NCBI RefSeq assembly: GCF_029873635.1
Contig: NC_080422.1
Location: 12,803,936 to 12,867,935, forward strand
Source: Malania oleifera
Taxonomy: Eukaryota > Streptophyta > Magnoliopsida > Santalales > Ximeniaceae
DNA length: 64,000 nucleotides
Direction of reading: 5' to 3'
The first letter of the stretch is position 1. The number at the start of each line of letters is the position of its first letter. Below are positions 22,871-36,173 of the stretch, piece by piece. The notes beneath the pieces were generated by a model. That model was not told the DNA's origin and searched no databases. It saw only the letters and a list, made by a program, of their open reading frames with translations. The position numbers were made by a program, and so were the translations under genes.

Positions 22871-24177
22871 CTTGACAGAGTACAGGTTTTTTTGTAATCT
22901 TCCTGTTAAGTTTGGTTGATTTCTCTGAAATTTTTGCCAGCCAAACTGGAGGAGATTAAAAAAAATTGTTGATGAATGAACCAACATTTGGTGCAATAGA
23001 ATGGAATAAGATTAGTCACTCTGTATTGTTATATAATATTTTGTTCCATTCTACTTTAATTTATTCTATTATAACATACCAAACATTTCATAAGTGTATT
23101 TTGGATATGGACCATATGGTTCTTTTAGAGGGATTTTGATCTCCATGAGGTTTTTGAAATTATGAGTTTTTAACAAATTTTTTATTTGGATAAATTGCAA
23201 ATAAACTATGAAAAATCTCAAAGAATTGAGATAGGATATTTGGTCAAAATTAAAATTCCATTTTCAAATAACATTGAAGTTTAAAACTTCTCACCTCATT
23301 TATAGTAAACAAAGAATTTTTAAAGTTAAAGACTCGTTTAGTTGTGGAAAACAAGTGTCATTTTTTATTTCAATTTTTCAAAAACTACAGAAAATTTGTT
23401 AATTTTTAAGTTTTATGATATTTGTATAAAATAAATGAATGGCAGTAGAAAGTTTAGCCGATATTTGCTTGTGAAAATAATTTTATTTTTTATTTTAAAA
23501 TTTATAAATAATTATAAAAATGATACTTAATTTTTGAATTTTTTAAAATTTTATAGAAAAGTTTGAAAATACATTTTTATTGTTTTCTAGAGTTCTAACT
23601 TTTTTGCAATGATTTATACTTTTACTTGTGGGGATTATATATTGAGTGTTTTTCTAAAAAAAAAAAAAATCACAACCCAATGTCCATGATTTCAAATATT
23701 ATTTTATATAATTTTTTAAAAAATTGATAAACAAGATATCCGTTTTTGTAGTTATTTTGAAATTTAAAATAAAAAATTATTTTGCACAACTAACATGGTT
23801 TTTATTTTATATCTTTTGAATATGAAAACTAAAAATCAAAAATAAATAATTGAAAATAATTTCAATGGCAAACAGGCCCTAAGGTATTAGATTGATAAAT
23901 TTCAAGATAATAATAGTGATAACTGATAAGATTGCAGCAAGTATATAGTTTGGGAGATTAATTTTAGGTTTTACATTTGCATTTGGGTAAAATGAAAAAT
24001 AAAATTGATTGAAGACTTCATAAATTTAAGAAAGCATTTGAGATTTCTTACATAAGAAATTTCATTAACAAATTGTTTTCTTGATTGAAGACCCACCAAC
24101 AGCTCTAGATTAAAGGCTTTACAAATGTTTGCTGAAAGAAATTTAGCGTTTTCTACAACTAATAGGAAAGTACAAAG
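22871..24177. other. Gene-free AT-rich spacer
   Basis: No coding, RNA or repeat feature recognised. It begins downstream of the B3 gene 3' end and ends at the SINE target duplication. Confidence 0.55.
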
Positions 24178-24191
24178 AGAGATTAGCTACT

Positions 24192-24419
24192 ATGTTTTTT
24201 TCTTTTTTTTTTTGGTAACGAGGGACTTCTACAACCGATGAGCCTAATTGGACTCCCTGATGCAACACCAAATCCCGCCTACGCCAACAAGTGCCCTCCA
24301 CTGGCATAGGATGTAAATCGTGGATATGCACTCAACTAGCAGGGTTTGAACCCCAGACGTACCTCTCTTTCAAGGCTATCTGGCTTCCGTCCTTACCACT
24401 AAGCTTGTGCCCGTGGGCA
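24192..24419 (-). mobile_element. tRNA-related SINE
   Basis: A 228 bp element on the minus strand flanked by a perfect 14 bp target duplication, agagattagctact (24178-24191 and 24420-24433). Read on its strand, the 5' end has tRNA-like pol III promoter boxes: box A-like CTTAGTGGTAAGGA and box B GGTTCAAACCC about 40 bp later. A tRNA-unrelated body and an A-rich tail follow (the T-rich run near 24194-24212 on plus). Size, boxes, tail and target duplication fit a plant SINE. It has no coding capacity. I do not recognise the family. Confidence 0.9.
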
Positions 24420-24433
24420 AGAGATTAGCTACT

Positions 24434-27400
24434 CTTGATTGAAGGCTTTTCAAATCTTTTTGAAGGAAATTTAAGGAGAATGAATTTATATGGTTCAACA
24501 ATGTGCCTAGGCCTATGGAGCCCCTGCCCAATTTCCACTATCATCAAACAAAAATTGCCTTAGAGTTTCAGCACTCAACTATAATATGTATACATGGCTC
24601 ATATGAACATCTCAAAATACACTCATATGATAATATAATTACATTGTGTGTTGGCTTAAACTTACTATACCATACTTGAACCCTCTCATTTGTAACTGAT
24701 TTCAAGTGGATAATCCCTTTGAATTTTAGCCATCACGCATAAAAAATAAGTTATATAGAAAATCAAGAATAGAATTTTTAATTTTACACGTGACTAACAT
24801 TTGATTTTTCTTAATTTTTAAAAGTCGCGGAACATTTTTTTATGTTAATATTATTTGATACAGAGAGAAAATATGATGGGAAATGTATTTCCTTCCTATT
24901 TTCTTTCTCTTCTATTTCCTCAAGCAAAATTCTTGACCCAAATTAGCTCTTAGGGTATTGCAACTGAGGCCAAAGAACAGATAGAGAAAGATCTAAAAGT
25001 TCACTTCTTCTTCTTTTTTCGATAAATATGCTCTACTGCAGAATATGACAACAATTTCCAAAAAAACATAAAATATAATATCTCAAATTTGTCACAGGCA
25101 CATAGTCATGAAATAGCTAGGGATTCTAAGAATAGTGTACCTAAAACCACAGAATCCATGATTCAAGTATAAAACAAATTGCAGAGTCTAAGAAGATACT
25201 ACTACCTTCTTCCCTTTATGCGTCCCTTTATGTGTGACTTTGATAGGGAACCACACGAAACAAGGGTGAAGCTAAGACATCTCCTTGTTACTTATATACC
25301 ATACTAACGCAAGGAAAACCCTATCCATCACGGGCTGCACGTGCAAACAAGGCTACACACGTATACTATCCTATTTACTGGTGTTTGAAGCTCATAATAA
25401 TAATATGGTGAACACTTATTATGAGGCATTTTAATTCACGCTCCCATAATGTCCGATATCCATTTTAATTAGTATCAAAGTAGCCTTAAATCTTTCATGG
25501 TCGTATATTTTTTTTCTTGCCCTCTCGAATCTGGTTTATATACATAAGATCCGTTTTTGAAACCATGAGAAGAAGAATCACGAATGTGAATCAAGGATTT
25601 GGTATTCTGATTCGTATTGTGTGTGAACTTTTCTGGAACAAAGGGAACCATTTGGCCTTGGGCGTAGAAGCCAAACGGTATACAAACTTGAGAATGTTAG
25701 GATGACCTCGAAAATTGCATTTTTATCATAGTTCTTTTGCAAAATTGACAAAGGGGTTTTGAAATTGAGTTTAAAACAAACATATTCATAAGAAAATCAC
25801 AATTTTTGCTAAGAATAGCTCAAGACATGAATTGTAAGGAATTCGGGTCATATGGACCGAGATGATGAATTTGCGAAAGAGTGCAATTTCATGCGCAGAT
25901 TTGATGCATGTGGGCAAATGGGGTCCACTTGCAGGCCCTACCATGAATTTTTTTTTTCAATATTTTATATTTTTCCAAAATTTCTGGGACATATGTCATA
26001 ATTTTATAAATTGTCCAAAAATTTATTTCTCAAAATTTGATATTTTAAATGCATATTTTGTACTATACTTTCCGATTCTAGGGATGAAAATTTTTTTTTA
26101 TTTGTGGAATTTTTTAGGAGTTATACTTAATTCATACCCTCAATATTGACATCATTTTGAGCATGTCTCGCAACCTCCCAGAGGGTCAACCCCCATGCAA
26201 TGGGATCGAAATTTTGAGATGCTTCGATTGAGTGGTGGATTCGATATTATGTGATATGAAGCTAGTGTAATATATGGACTAAGAAATAGCTTACCTTTTT
26301 AAAAAAATAACAAAGTCACTACTGACCGATTTATTGTAGGTGCTATTAGAACACCTATTATCTACTAGTTCATTGCTCATCTAAGTTCAAGAAAGTCAGT
26401 AGTCAATGGCCCGCTTTACCAATTTTGGATTCGAGAGTATGATTATGAAAAAGGAAAGGTATTAGTACCCCTTCACACTCGTCTAGTGGACGGTACTTGA
26501 TTAGCTTAAATATTACATTCAAAATTGATTACTAAAGACTTCAATTTTCTAATTTAATCAATTACCTTGCCTTTAAATATTAGATAGTCTTGTGAAGGAC
26601 AAAAACTATCCTCACCTCAGGTGCCCAAAAGCGTGCTAAGAAAACAACTCCCAACGATCTTTTTGAGGATTATTGATTCAAGATTTCTCTTTTCTTTTAA
26701 AATGTACTCATTACTTGACCTTTATTTTCAAAAAGACTTGCATAAGCCAAAGACTTCTTGCCTTCAAACCTCAAAGGCATGCAAAGACATAGCCTTTGAG
26801 ATTTAAAGAAAAGTTCATTAAAGTTTTTCAATCAATAGTTCAACAAGATAAGCAAAGACAATGGAACAATGAAACAAGTTCACAACAGGTAAATAAAATC
26901 ACAACTTATGCAAAAAATACGTGCGAGGTGTATATCCTAAATTCAAAGATTCTTAAAGAATCACTAAAGACAAAGTGATTTGCTTAGAATCTCCATCCCT
27001 CGAGAGATAATTTAAGATCAAACATCCCTATTTTTAATTTTCTTCATAGGAGAAGTGCAAACATGCATACAAACATGCAAGCACAAACACACATAAAAGA
27101 AAGGGGTAAAACATGCATTCATGTAGCAAACGAGACACACATAAACAAATCACACAAAAAAAATCATCAAAAATTATTCAACATTGAGTAAGAATAGTCC
27201 CAAATTTTTTCATAAATTTTCTCCATTTTTAAAGAATTTTCCTTCAATTTTCCTAAATTTTAAAGGAATTTACCCCGTTTTTTTATTTATAATTTTTTTA
27301 TATTTTTGGCCCCTTAGTTAAAAATGGCCTAGGGAATTTTTATTTATTTTCCCTGATTTTTTTTATTTTAAACCCATTTTTTCAATTTTTTTTGAATTAC

Positions 27401-29250
27401 AGGAGAATTAAAATGAATTTAATAAGATAAATAATAAATTAAAATAAAAATTTAAATGTCTACTGGGTCAAATTGGTTCAGATAGGTCTGCCTGCATTGA
27501 CCTAGGTCAATTCGGGTTGACCCAGTTCAGGGGAGGGAACATGCATGTAAAAGGCAGGGCTGCACATGTCAGCCATCGATGGTGACATGTGGCAAAATAA
27601 GAATGAATAATTTTTTATTTTTTTTATTTTTTCATTCTATATTCCAAGGTTTTCTTAAGGTTTCTTGGGTTTTCCCAAGATCCAAACAAGGATCTTGGGG
27701 CTGTTTGACTTGGGCACTTACCTAGGTAATTGGGTTGAATTTGGGTTAAGCTGGGTTGGTTGGGTTAGGTCTAGGTTTGGTGGAGTTGGGGTTTAGGTTA
27801 TTGGGCTGGCTTGTGGTTTAGGCCAGTTGACTGGGCTGGTCTACGTTAAGGAAAGTTTGGGTTGGGAATTTGTTTTGCATCTAAATTGGGTTTGGGCTGT
27901 AGGTTTAGGAGGGCCAGTCCAGTTGAGTTTAGATCTTAGGTAAATACGCCTCGGCTAGGTTCAATTGACCCAGGTCAGTAATAATAATAATAATAATAAT
28001 AATACTTTTATACAATTAATTGTTAAGAAACTAATTAAATATATCTTTTAATTAAAGTTAAAATATCACATAATAAAGCACGTGCCTACTTACTAGTGTC
28101 GATTAAATACTAGTATTAAAAGTACAAATCACATAATTCATAATACCTATTTTCCCTTTATTGTATGAGAGGTTTTCAATTTTAATTACAAATACATTCA
28201 TAATTTATTATACTTTCATCTTGTCCAAACAATTCTTTTCCCGAACCTTATTATTTCTTGTAATAGGGAGCTTATTGAGAATAATGAAAATATATTTAAG
28301 TATTCAAAGGTTCATACCCAAAGTGGGTTTTCAAGAAGTTACACAAGTTTTAGTTTTAGTAAAAGTTTCTCTTCAAGGTCATATCGATTGGTTGAAAGAC
28401 CTAAAAGGAATGCTGTTTTGGTAGGGGGAGAAGCGGTTTTAATAATCCTAGTGATTGATTCTATATACTTACTATACTTTTTTTTTTTTTTTATTCCTTA
28501 TCTATGTACTTTTTGGATAGGATCAAAATCTATTCAGAAAATGATTTCGAACGATTATTCAACTATTATACTTTCTTATAAATAAAGAGCAAGAAAACTC
28601 TATGGAAAATTGAGATTCAATTCTATATTGTCAACGTTAAGTTTGACCACAAATGTGGAATGAGTAAATAAATGGATAATTTTGATCATATTGAAAATTT
28701 CGGTGGAAGTGAAGATTTCACAACTACTAATATAGATTTCTCACCTTCATAAAAAATGTTAAAAGAATTGACTTCACTCATGAAAATTCTATTAGTTAGT
28801 ATGTTAAGACTTGACTCATTTAATAAATGAGCTTTTAGAATCAAACTCAAGTTAGACTCGTTAACTAAACAAACCGAGGACAGCCTTATTCATATTTTGA
28901 CCAATTTTTAATTGAGTTTAAAACGAGTCTAAATGTGTTAAGACGAATCTTTTTAAAGTTATGAATATATATTAACAAACTTTAAAACTAATTTAAAATT
29001 GTTAACTGACATATAAATTTAATATTTTAATTTGTATTTTATTATCATATATTATTAAAAATTTTAGAAGATAAATGTAAAATGTTGTAAGCTTAATATA
29101 AATAATAAATCAAATATATAAATTTGTGAGTCTCCTAACAAGTTAATAGATATTATTTATTTTATATATACTAACAAGTTAATGAATTTATTTCATTAAA
29201 CCTATTAAATAATTATATTACATAAATTATAAAGCCGCTAGTAATAATTA
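24434..29250. other. Long gene-poor stretch, possible LTR-type relic at 25.8-28.0 kb
   Basis: No frame longer than 95 codons and none with a recognisable motif. From about 26150 to 28000 the text has phrases common in UTR/LTR parts of large plant Gypsy elements (ggaaaggtattagtacccct near 26455; many ggtttgggtt/gggttgaccc runs at 27450-27960). No LTR pair, primer site or polyprotein is seen. An (AAT)n tract follows at 27980. Around 28160-28585 two small frames overlap; I cannot assign them. Confidence 0.4.
27980..28003. repeat. (AAT)n microsatellite
   Basis: Eight ATA/AAT triplets in a row, seen directly. Confidence 0.95.
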
Positions 29251-29257
29251 ACAAAGA

Positions 29258-29471
29258 GGCGTGTGGGGAGCGAGGAAAAGCATCTCCTAGAAGCAAACCC
29301 CCGCCTTTGCGCTTCTTGCAGCAGCGTCGCTACAGCAGACGACCGCCGTGGCCCCGCAGGAGTATCACCGCGGCCACGCGTAACTTCATATTCGTAGCCA
29401 TGGGCCATGGCTGCTCACAACGCTGCAAGTTCATCAGAGTGCCTCTTCTTCGCCGCCACAGGTGAGTTTTC
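29258..29471 (+). promoter_or_regulatory. GC-rich island: candidate orphan promoter and first exon
   Basis: Within a strongly AT-rich stretch, about 200 bp are rich in C and G (cagcagcgtcgctacagcag, ccgccgtggccccgcagg, accgcggccacgcg). It holds two start codons in different frames (29400 and 29407), and a strong 5' splice donor follows (CACAG then GTGAGT at 29462). The text after the donor looks like a normal plant first intron (T-rich). I find no second exon downstream before the giant palindromes, and neither short peptide (about 18-21 aa) is recognised. It could be a gene start whose body was lost or lies far away, a noncoding RNA promoter, or a captured fragment. Confidence 0.35.
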
Positions 29472-30436
29472 AGCTATCTTCCAGATCTCTTTGCAGATTC
29501 TAAGGACCACCCTTCTATGTCTTTATTAACCATGATCTACCTTTGGAATTTATTTCTTCCCGATGGCTTTGGTTTCCGATTCGCGTTGGATCCATTGTTT
29601 ATCTGAGTTTCTCATAATTGTTGGTTAATATCGGGAGTTTTAGATCACTACCTTGCTAATTTTAGTGGGTTCACCATTTTCTAGGACTTTCTAGGGATTG
29701 TCTCACATTTTCTTAACCATTCACAGGGAACAAACCAAGCGAATCTGAATCTGAATCCCTGCAAGCTTCCATCTTCAGCTCTTTACATGTCTTTATCCTA
29801 TGATGTCTAAAAGAAATTGCAACTCCTTTTGCCTCTTGTATTCCTTGCTCGAGTTGCCTTTCCACACTAGTTCTCTGATTCTAATCCCAACACTGGTTGC
29901 CTTTCCACACACGAGTTGCCTTTTGGGATTTCCATGGCAATAAGTTAGTTATCATAATATATCAAATAATTAAATTTCGAATTAATATTTTTTAAAATAA
30001 AATTTGGTCTTGAAAGGGAGGAAAATGAATGTCATTTTTATGTATGGGCCGAGAGGGGGGGGGGGGGGGTGGACCTGTTTTCAATTAGGGAAATTACTTG
30101 TAAATATAAACAGCCCATGGGAGTAAAACTATGTACAGATTTTAGTTTGGTAGCAAGCCTTTGAAGTTTAAAGAGTCCTTCATATGCAATGACTTGACAA
30201 TGAGGAATATATGGAGATTTTCCTTTTTTAGAATTAAAAGATTGGAGCTTGATTGGATGAGGGAATATATTTGATAAATGTTCACTTAATAATTCTTAAG
30301 AATAAGATAAAATGAGAGGAAAACAACTTTTCTAGGAACAAACTAATTTAGAATTAAAAAAACACTCACATAAAACCAAGTTTTATTCCATTGAACATCA
30401 AGTAGGATAAGATTAAACATTCTCAAGTTGATATTT
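29472..30436. other. Spacer with G15 tract
   Basis: No coding feature. A run of 15 G occurs at 30055-30069; it could form a G-quadruplex, or its length could be a sequencing artefact. The segment 29870-29935 repeats ttgcctttccacac twice. Confidence 0.5.
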
Positions 30437-32705
30437 GGGAGTAATCACTCTGACTATTCCATTTTTGAAATACATATATTTTTTTTGTTTTTATTTGCTT
30501 TAAAGTGATAACTCTACCTTCCTTTGAAACATATCAAATATTATCACCCATTTACTAAGAAAGACATTTTGTTTGCAAACATAACCTAAAAAATAGAATG
30601 ATTTCAACTTGTTCTATTTCAACTATAGGACAAAGAAATTTCAATTATTTTCATATAATTTCATTCATTTATAAACATATTTAGTTTAATAACAAGAATA
30701 TTTTATTTAACAATGATGAAACCTATTTTATGAAAAAAATTCAAACTTCAGTATACGTATGTGTCGAGTTTATCAGACTTCCATCACACCTACTCACTTT
30801 GTTGAAAATGATGAAATTTATTTTACTCGTTTGTTTGTTCTTCTTAAACCCTCTCCACCATAAACAACATTTTTATCATTTATTATTGTTCCTTGATGAC
30901 TTAAAGCATTTTACAGCATTGTCCAAGTTCGCATGTCAAAAATCCATGACAAGAATTTTACATTCCTGGACTTTAGCTGGTTTCGCAAGGTGCCACTAAT
31001 TTTCTTTGGGAGGATAATCAGAGAAAAGATAAAAATATTATTTTATTTATTTGTTTATTTATTTTTTAAATTTATTTCCATTATGTAGACTAGTCTTGCT
31101 CTAATTATTAACGAAGCTAATTGGATGCTCTTTCTCTTTTTATCTCTACAAACAGCAAGTTAAAAAATAATAATATGGAGACTCTTTTAAAAGACAACTG
31201 GCCCAGTTTCACCAATTACGATGATTTTGATTTATGGTAAATTCAATAGGACAAGCATAGAGGATGTTTGATATGGGCTCCTTTAGCTACTTCAAACAAA
31301 TCATTTCTTGGAAAAAGACCATCCTTGACTAGCTCATAATGCTTTGTTCTGAAGGCAATACTAAATTTCATTTCTAGAATGTACTACGATTGTGAATTTT
31401 TATTTATAATATTGAATTTTACTTTGTCATTTTTTGATATTTTTCAATAAATCTAACAGTTGGACAAACACCACGTGACTCGTGAACTATTCAAAACAAC
31501 AAGCATGACTTGTTAAACAATACATTCATCGAACATAGTCTAACTATGAAATAATTGTTTGTTTTGATCTTAATATCAAACAAATGATTATTTCATGAAG
31601 TTGGACTCTTTTGGAGCCATACATATTACAACTTAGTTGTGGGCCATTGCCTAATGTGGTTTTAAATATTTTGTGGGTCATGTGGTGTTTGTTAATTGAA
31701 AAATAATCAGAAAAAAAAAGGAAGAAAATCAATAAATTCAAAATTGTAGTACATTCTTATGAAATTAAATTTAGCAATAGCTTGGTAACTTAGCATTGTA
31801 AGCAAGTCAATGATGTCTCTCCAAAAATTGATTTGTTTGAAGTAGCTACTGGATTCACATCATCTAAACATTTTTCATTCTTGTTTGGTTGAAATTTCTA
31901 GAAATCAAAGTTAGACTCGTTGGCTTTTAAGAGAATCTACATATTACATTTTTTAATTTGTTGTTTGGAGAAAGGGCATCTTGAATAGATTTTGATAACT
32001 AGAACAAGACTAGTGTAGTAAGTATTAATAAATAAATTCAAAAAATAAAGGGTAAACAAAATGATGGGTACCTTTTCTTTTGCTTATATCCTCTCTATGG
32101 CAATTAATGACAAAAGTGTCATTTGAGAACTAGTCAAAGTTCATGAATGGTAAACTCTTAGTGACCTTTTTATGCATGGATTTTAGATAGTGTTGTGAAA
32201 TGCATTGAGCCATTAAAGGACGAGTTTAAAGTGATTAAAATATTGTGCATGGAGGAGAGGCATGGAAAAGAACAAATGGATAAGTAAAATGAATTTTATC
32301 ATTTTCATTGGAGTGAGTAGGTGGGGTGGAAATTTGATCAACTTAACACATTTATTTTGAAAATCTTGAAACATTTTTCTTGAAATTACTTTATCGTTGC
32401 CAAATAATGCGTGAAAATATTTTTGTTTCTAAACCAAATATGTCTATAGATAAATTGAAGTATATGAAAATAATTGAAATTTTTGTTTAATAGTTGAAAT
32501 CATTCGATTTTTAGGTTACGTTTAGCCAACGAAAATGTCATTCTTAGTAGAAATGTGATAATATAAAATTTTGATATTTTTATTTTCATTTCAAAGTAAA
32601 TAAAAGTGAAAAGATCTTTATGAGTTTTATAATCGAAACATGCTCCAAAACTTTAATTTTAAATAGGAAATCTCCAAATATGAGTTGGTCATTCTCTTTG
32701 CTTTA
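30437..32705. repeat. Giant imperfect palindrome A (about 2.2 kb)
   Basis: The two halves are inverted copies of each other around a centre at about 31571. Near the centre gaaataattgtttgttttgat pairs with its complement at 31576-31596. Further out, tagctacttcaaacaaatca (about 31289) pairs with tgatttgtttgaagtagcta (about 31829), ctagtcttgctct pairs with agaacaagactag, and cacctactcactttgttgaaaa pairs with a segment near 32300. At the tips, tgacattt/aaatgtca blocks and atatttggg/ccaaatat pair. Arms are about 1 kb with many small differences. No coding frame of note. It is most like a foldback-type or large MITE-like element. Confidence 0.88.
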
Positions 32706-34637
32706 AAATGATAACACTACCTTCCTTTGCAAAATATCAAATATGATCACCCTTTTACTAAAAGGACATTTTGTTTGCAAACATAACCGAAAAATAGATT
32801 GATTTCAACTTGTTCTATTTCAACTATTGGACCACAAAATTTCAATTTTTTTCATATAATTTCATTCATTTATAGACATTTAGTTTAATAACAAGAATAT
32901 TTTCAATGTTTTATTTAACAATGATGAAACCAATTTTATGAAAAAATTTCAAAATTCAGTATATGTATGCGTTGAGTTTATCAAACTTCGATCACACCTA
33001 CTCACTTTATTGAAAATGATGAAATTCATTTATTTGTTCTTCTTAATCCCTCTCCACCATAAACAATCTTTTATCATTTATTATTGTCCCTTAATGACCT
33101 AATGCATTTTATAGCACTGTCCGAGTTCCGTATGACAAAAGGCCATGACAAGAATTTACATTCATAGACTTTGGCTGGTTTCGTAAGGTACCAGTGCCAC
33201 TAATTGTCTTTGAGAGGATATCAGAAAAAAGATAAAAAAATTATTTTATTTATTTGTTTATTTATTTTTTAAATTTATTTTCATTATGTAGACTAGTCTT
33301 GCTCTTATTATTAACGGAGCTAATTAGGATGCTCTCTCTCTTTTTATCCCTACAAACAGCAAGTTAAAAAAAATTATACGGACTCTCTTTTAAAAGCCAA
33401 CTGAGCCAATTTCACCAATTATGATGATTTTGACTTATGGAAAATGCAATAGGACAAGCACAGAGAATGTTTAATATAGACTCCTTTAGCTATTTCAAAC
33501 AAATCATTTTTTGGAAGAAGACCATCCTTGACTAGCTTATAATGCTTTGTTCTAAAGACAATACCAAATTTAATTTCTAGAATGTACTACAATTTTGAAT
33601 TTTTATTTATAATATTGAATTTTGCTTTCTTTTTTTTTTTGATATTTTTCAATAAGTGTAACAGTTGGACGAACACCATATGACTCATGAACTATTCAAA
33701 ACAACAAGCATAACATGTTAAACAATACATTCATGGAACATAGTCTAACTCTATGAAATAATTGTTTATTTTGATCTTAATGAAACAAATGTTTATTTCA
33801 TGAAGTTGGACTCTGTTGGAGTCATATATATTACAACTTAGTTGTGGGCCATTGTCTAATGTGGTTTTAAATATTTTGTGGGTCATGTGGTGTTTTTTGA
33901 TTGAAAAATAATAAGGGAAAAATGAAGAAATTCAATAAATTCAAAATTGTAGTACATTCTTATGAAATTAAATTTAGCAATGCCTTGGTAACTGAGCATT
34001 GTAAGCAAGTCAAGGATGTCTATCCAAAAAATGATTTGTTTGAAAGTAGCTACTGGATTCACATCTGAAAATTTTTCATTCTTGTTTGGTTGAAATTTCT
34101 AGAAATCAAAGTTATCTTGATCAAAGAAACTAGGCTAGTTGGCTTTTAAAAGAGTTTACATATTACTTTTTTTAATTTGTTGTTTGGAGAAAGGGCATCT
34201 TGAATAGATTTTGATAACTAGAACAAGACTAGTGTAGTAAGTATTAATAAATAAATTCAAAAAATAAAGGGTAAACAAAATGATGGGTACCGTACTTGTT
34301 TTTTTGCTTATATTCTCTCTATGGCAATTAATGACAAAAGTGTCATCTTGAGAAACTGGTCAATGTTCATCAATGGTAAACTCTTAGATTGACCTTTTTA
34401 TGCATGGATCTTGGATTGTGTTGCGAAATGCATTGAGCCATTAAAGGAAGAGTTTAAAGTGATTAAAAGATTGTGCATGGAGGAGAGACATGAAAAAGAA
34501 CAAATGGATGAGTAAAATGAATTTTATCATTTTCATTGGAGTGAGTAGGTGTGATGGAAGTTTGATCAACTTAACACACATTTATTTTGAAAATCTTAAA
34601 TAGGAAATCTCCAAAGATGAGTTGGTCATTCTCTTTT
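32706..34637. repeat. Giant imperfect palindrome B, tandem copy of A
   Basis: The same sequence as palindrome A is repeated directly with an offset of about 2203 bp at the left end (ctttaaa.tgataac at 30498 and 32701). Its centre is at about 33777. The right arm lacks about 290 bp present in A (aaaatctt joins directly to aaataggaaatctcc). A junction block ggaaatctccaaa.atgagtt occurs at about 32669 and again at 34611. Copy B may fold like A with an unpaired left tip. Confidence 0.88.
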
Positions 34638-36173
34638 CTCAGGGTCTCTCCAAAGGCTCGAACTACTAGATTAAGATTTGTGCACCATGATTTTGCCCTC
34701 AATGGACTATCTCATTTTATCACTCTTTGAAGCCCTCAACCATGTCTTTTTTGGGTAGATTGGGTCATGTCATCAACATTAAACTAAAATTGTGTTCCAA
34801 AAGCATGGACTTCATTACTTAAATTCGAATTTGTGCAAGCTTAAATGAAATCTACTATTGTTTTATATATCATTTTATCAAATTTTATACAAATATAAAT
34901 ATTTCACATTATAGTTATTTCTTGAAATAAGATGAAATGTAATGAGAAACTTGACCATAGAAGGAATAGTTAATCCTTGCATTTTCCTTATTATTTCACT
35001 CAATATATAACAAGAAAAAAATAGACATGCCCAAGATAAATTTTGGGAGTAATTATTCCTTGTCTATTCTTCATTATAGATTGATAAAAATTTTTACTTT
35101 ATTATTTGCTTTATGGTAGCAACAAAAAATTTTATTGAACTGATTGTAACTAACTTATTATAATTAATATATTCCTATCAAATAGGCATTATGAGAACAA
35201 AACATTATCGAAGTGTAAATTGAACACCCATTTGAACTTTTAAAAAACTAAATTATATGTTAAAAAATACAGCACCTATTCCTTGTGTTTCTCACTTCAT
35301 CAATTGTAAGATATTTTTTGTAGTTAATTTAAGTATTGAAAATATTTAAAATTTTTTCTGTTTATTTTGAAGTTCCTATAGTTTAAATATTTATGTGGTA
35401 TGTTTATTTTCCATGACAGTGTGATAGCAAATAGTTCAATTTTAAAAGTGTTTGCCCCCATTGGGAAAATCCTATACCTAGCAATACTGTCCACCTTTCT
35501 TTTCTTTTAGAACCAAATTTGACAAAAAGGAAGAATTAATTTGAAAATTGGTTGTTTGATATATAACGAGAATTAATAAACTCAATTTTCTATCCAACTT
35601 AATAAATGATTTAATAGCTTGTTTGGTTAAACTAATGGAGTTGATGGAGGAGGGGATCATTGTAGGAATGGAACGACATATGTATTCCATTCCAATATTT
35701 GGTTGAAGTCTTGAATCAAAATCAGAATAAAATATCAAATCCATTCGATTTACTATGTGTGATAAACCTAGACAAATGGAATTATATTTATACTAATTTT
35801 ACAATAATATTCTTATGTAAAAAATATTTAATCCAATCCATTATTTTTAAGCAAGTCACAACTTTCCTATTTAATATTCCATTTACCCATTCATGAATCA
35901 TTTAATAACACCACTTACAACCCTACTAAATAATTTTAAGTAGACCTCAACCCGACTATATATTAAACTAGGAATCCCTTCAATATATTAAAACTAGGGA
36001 TTATATTGCAAAATTACTATTTTGCAATTTTTCCCTAGTAACTTTTAAGTAATAGATTACTATTTTGCTATTTGCCGTTATAACCTTTCCCTCCCATTTA
36101 TACCCAAAATGTGGTTGATATCACTCTTTTGATCTTTTCATGTTAGGAATGCAATTGATACATTATTGGTTTA
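34638..36173. other. Gene-free AT-rich spacer
   Basis: No supported gene. Around 35040 the phrase ttttgggagtaattattcc, with ttatttgctttatgg further on, resembles the left tip of palindrome A (tttgggagtaatcactctg, ttatttgctttaaag), so a diverged scrap of that element may be present. Confidence 0.45.

Noticed and set aside
24300-24420. tRNA gene
   Set aside because: Box A and box B are present, but there is no clover-leaf pairing of the ends; the flanking 14 bp duplications and A-rich tail show a SINE.
28161-28585. Two overlapping frames with hydrophobic stretches, considered as an organelle-derived fragment
   Set aside because: I could not match either frame to a known plastid or mitochondrial gene; a database search would decide. 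Not reported as a gene.
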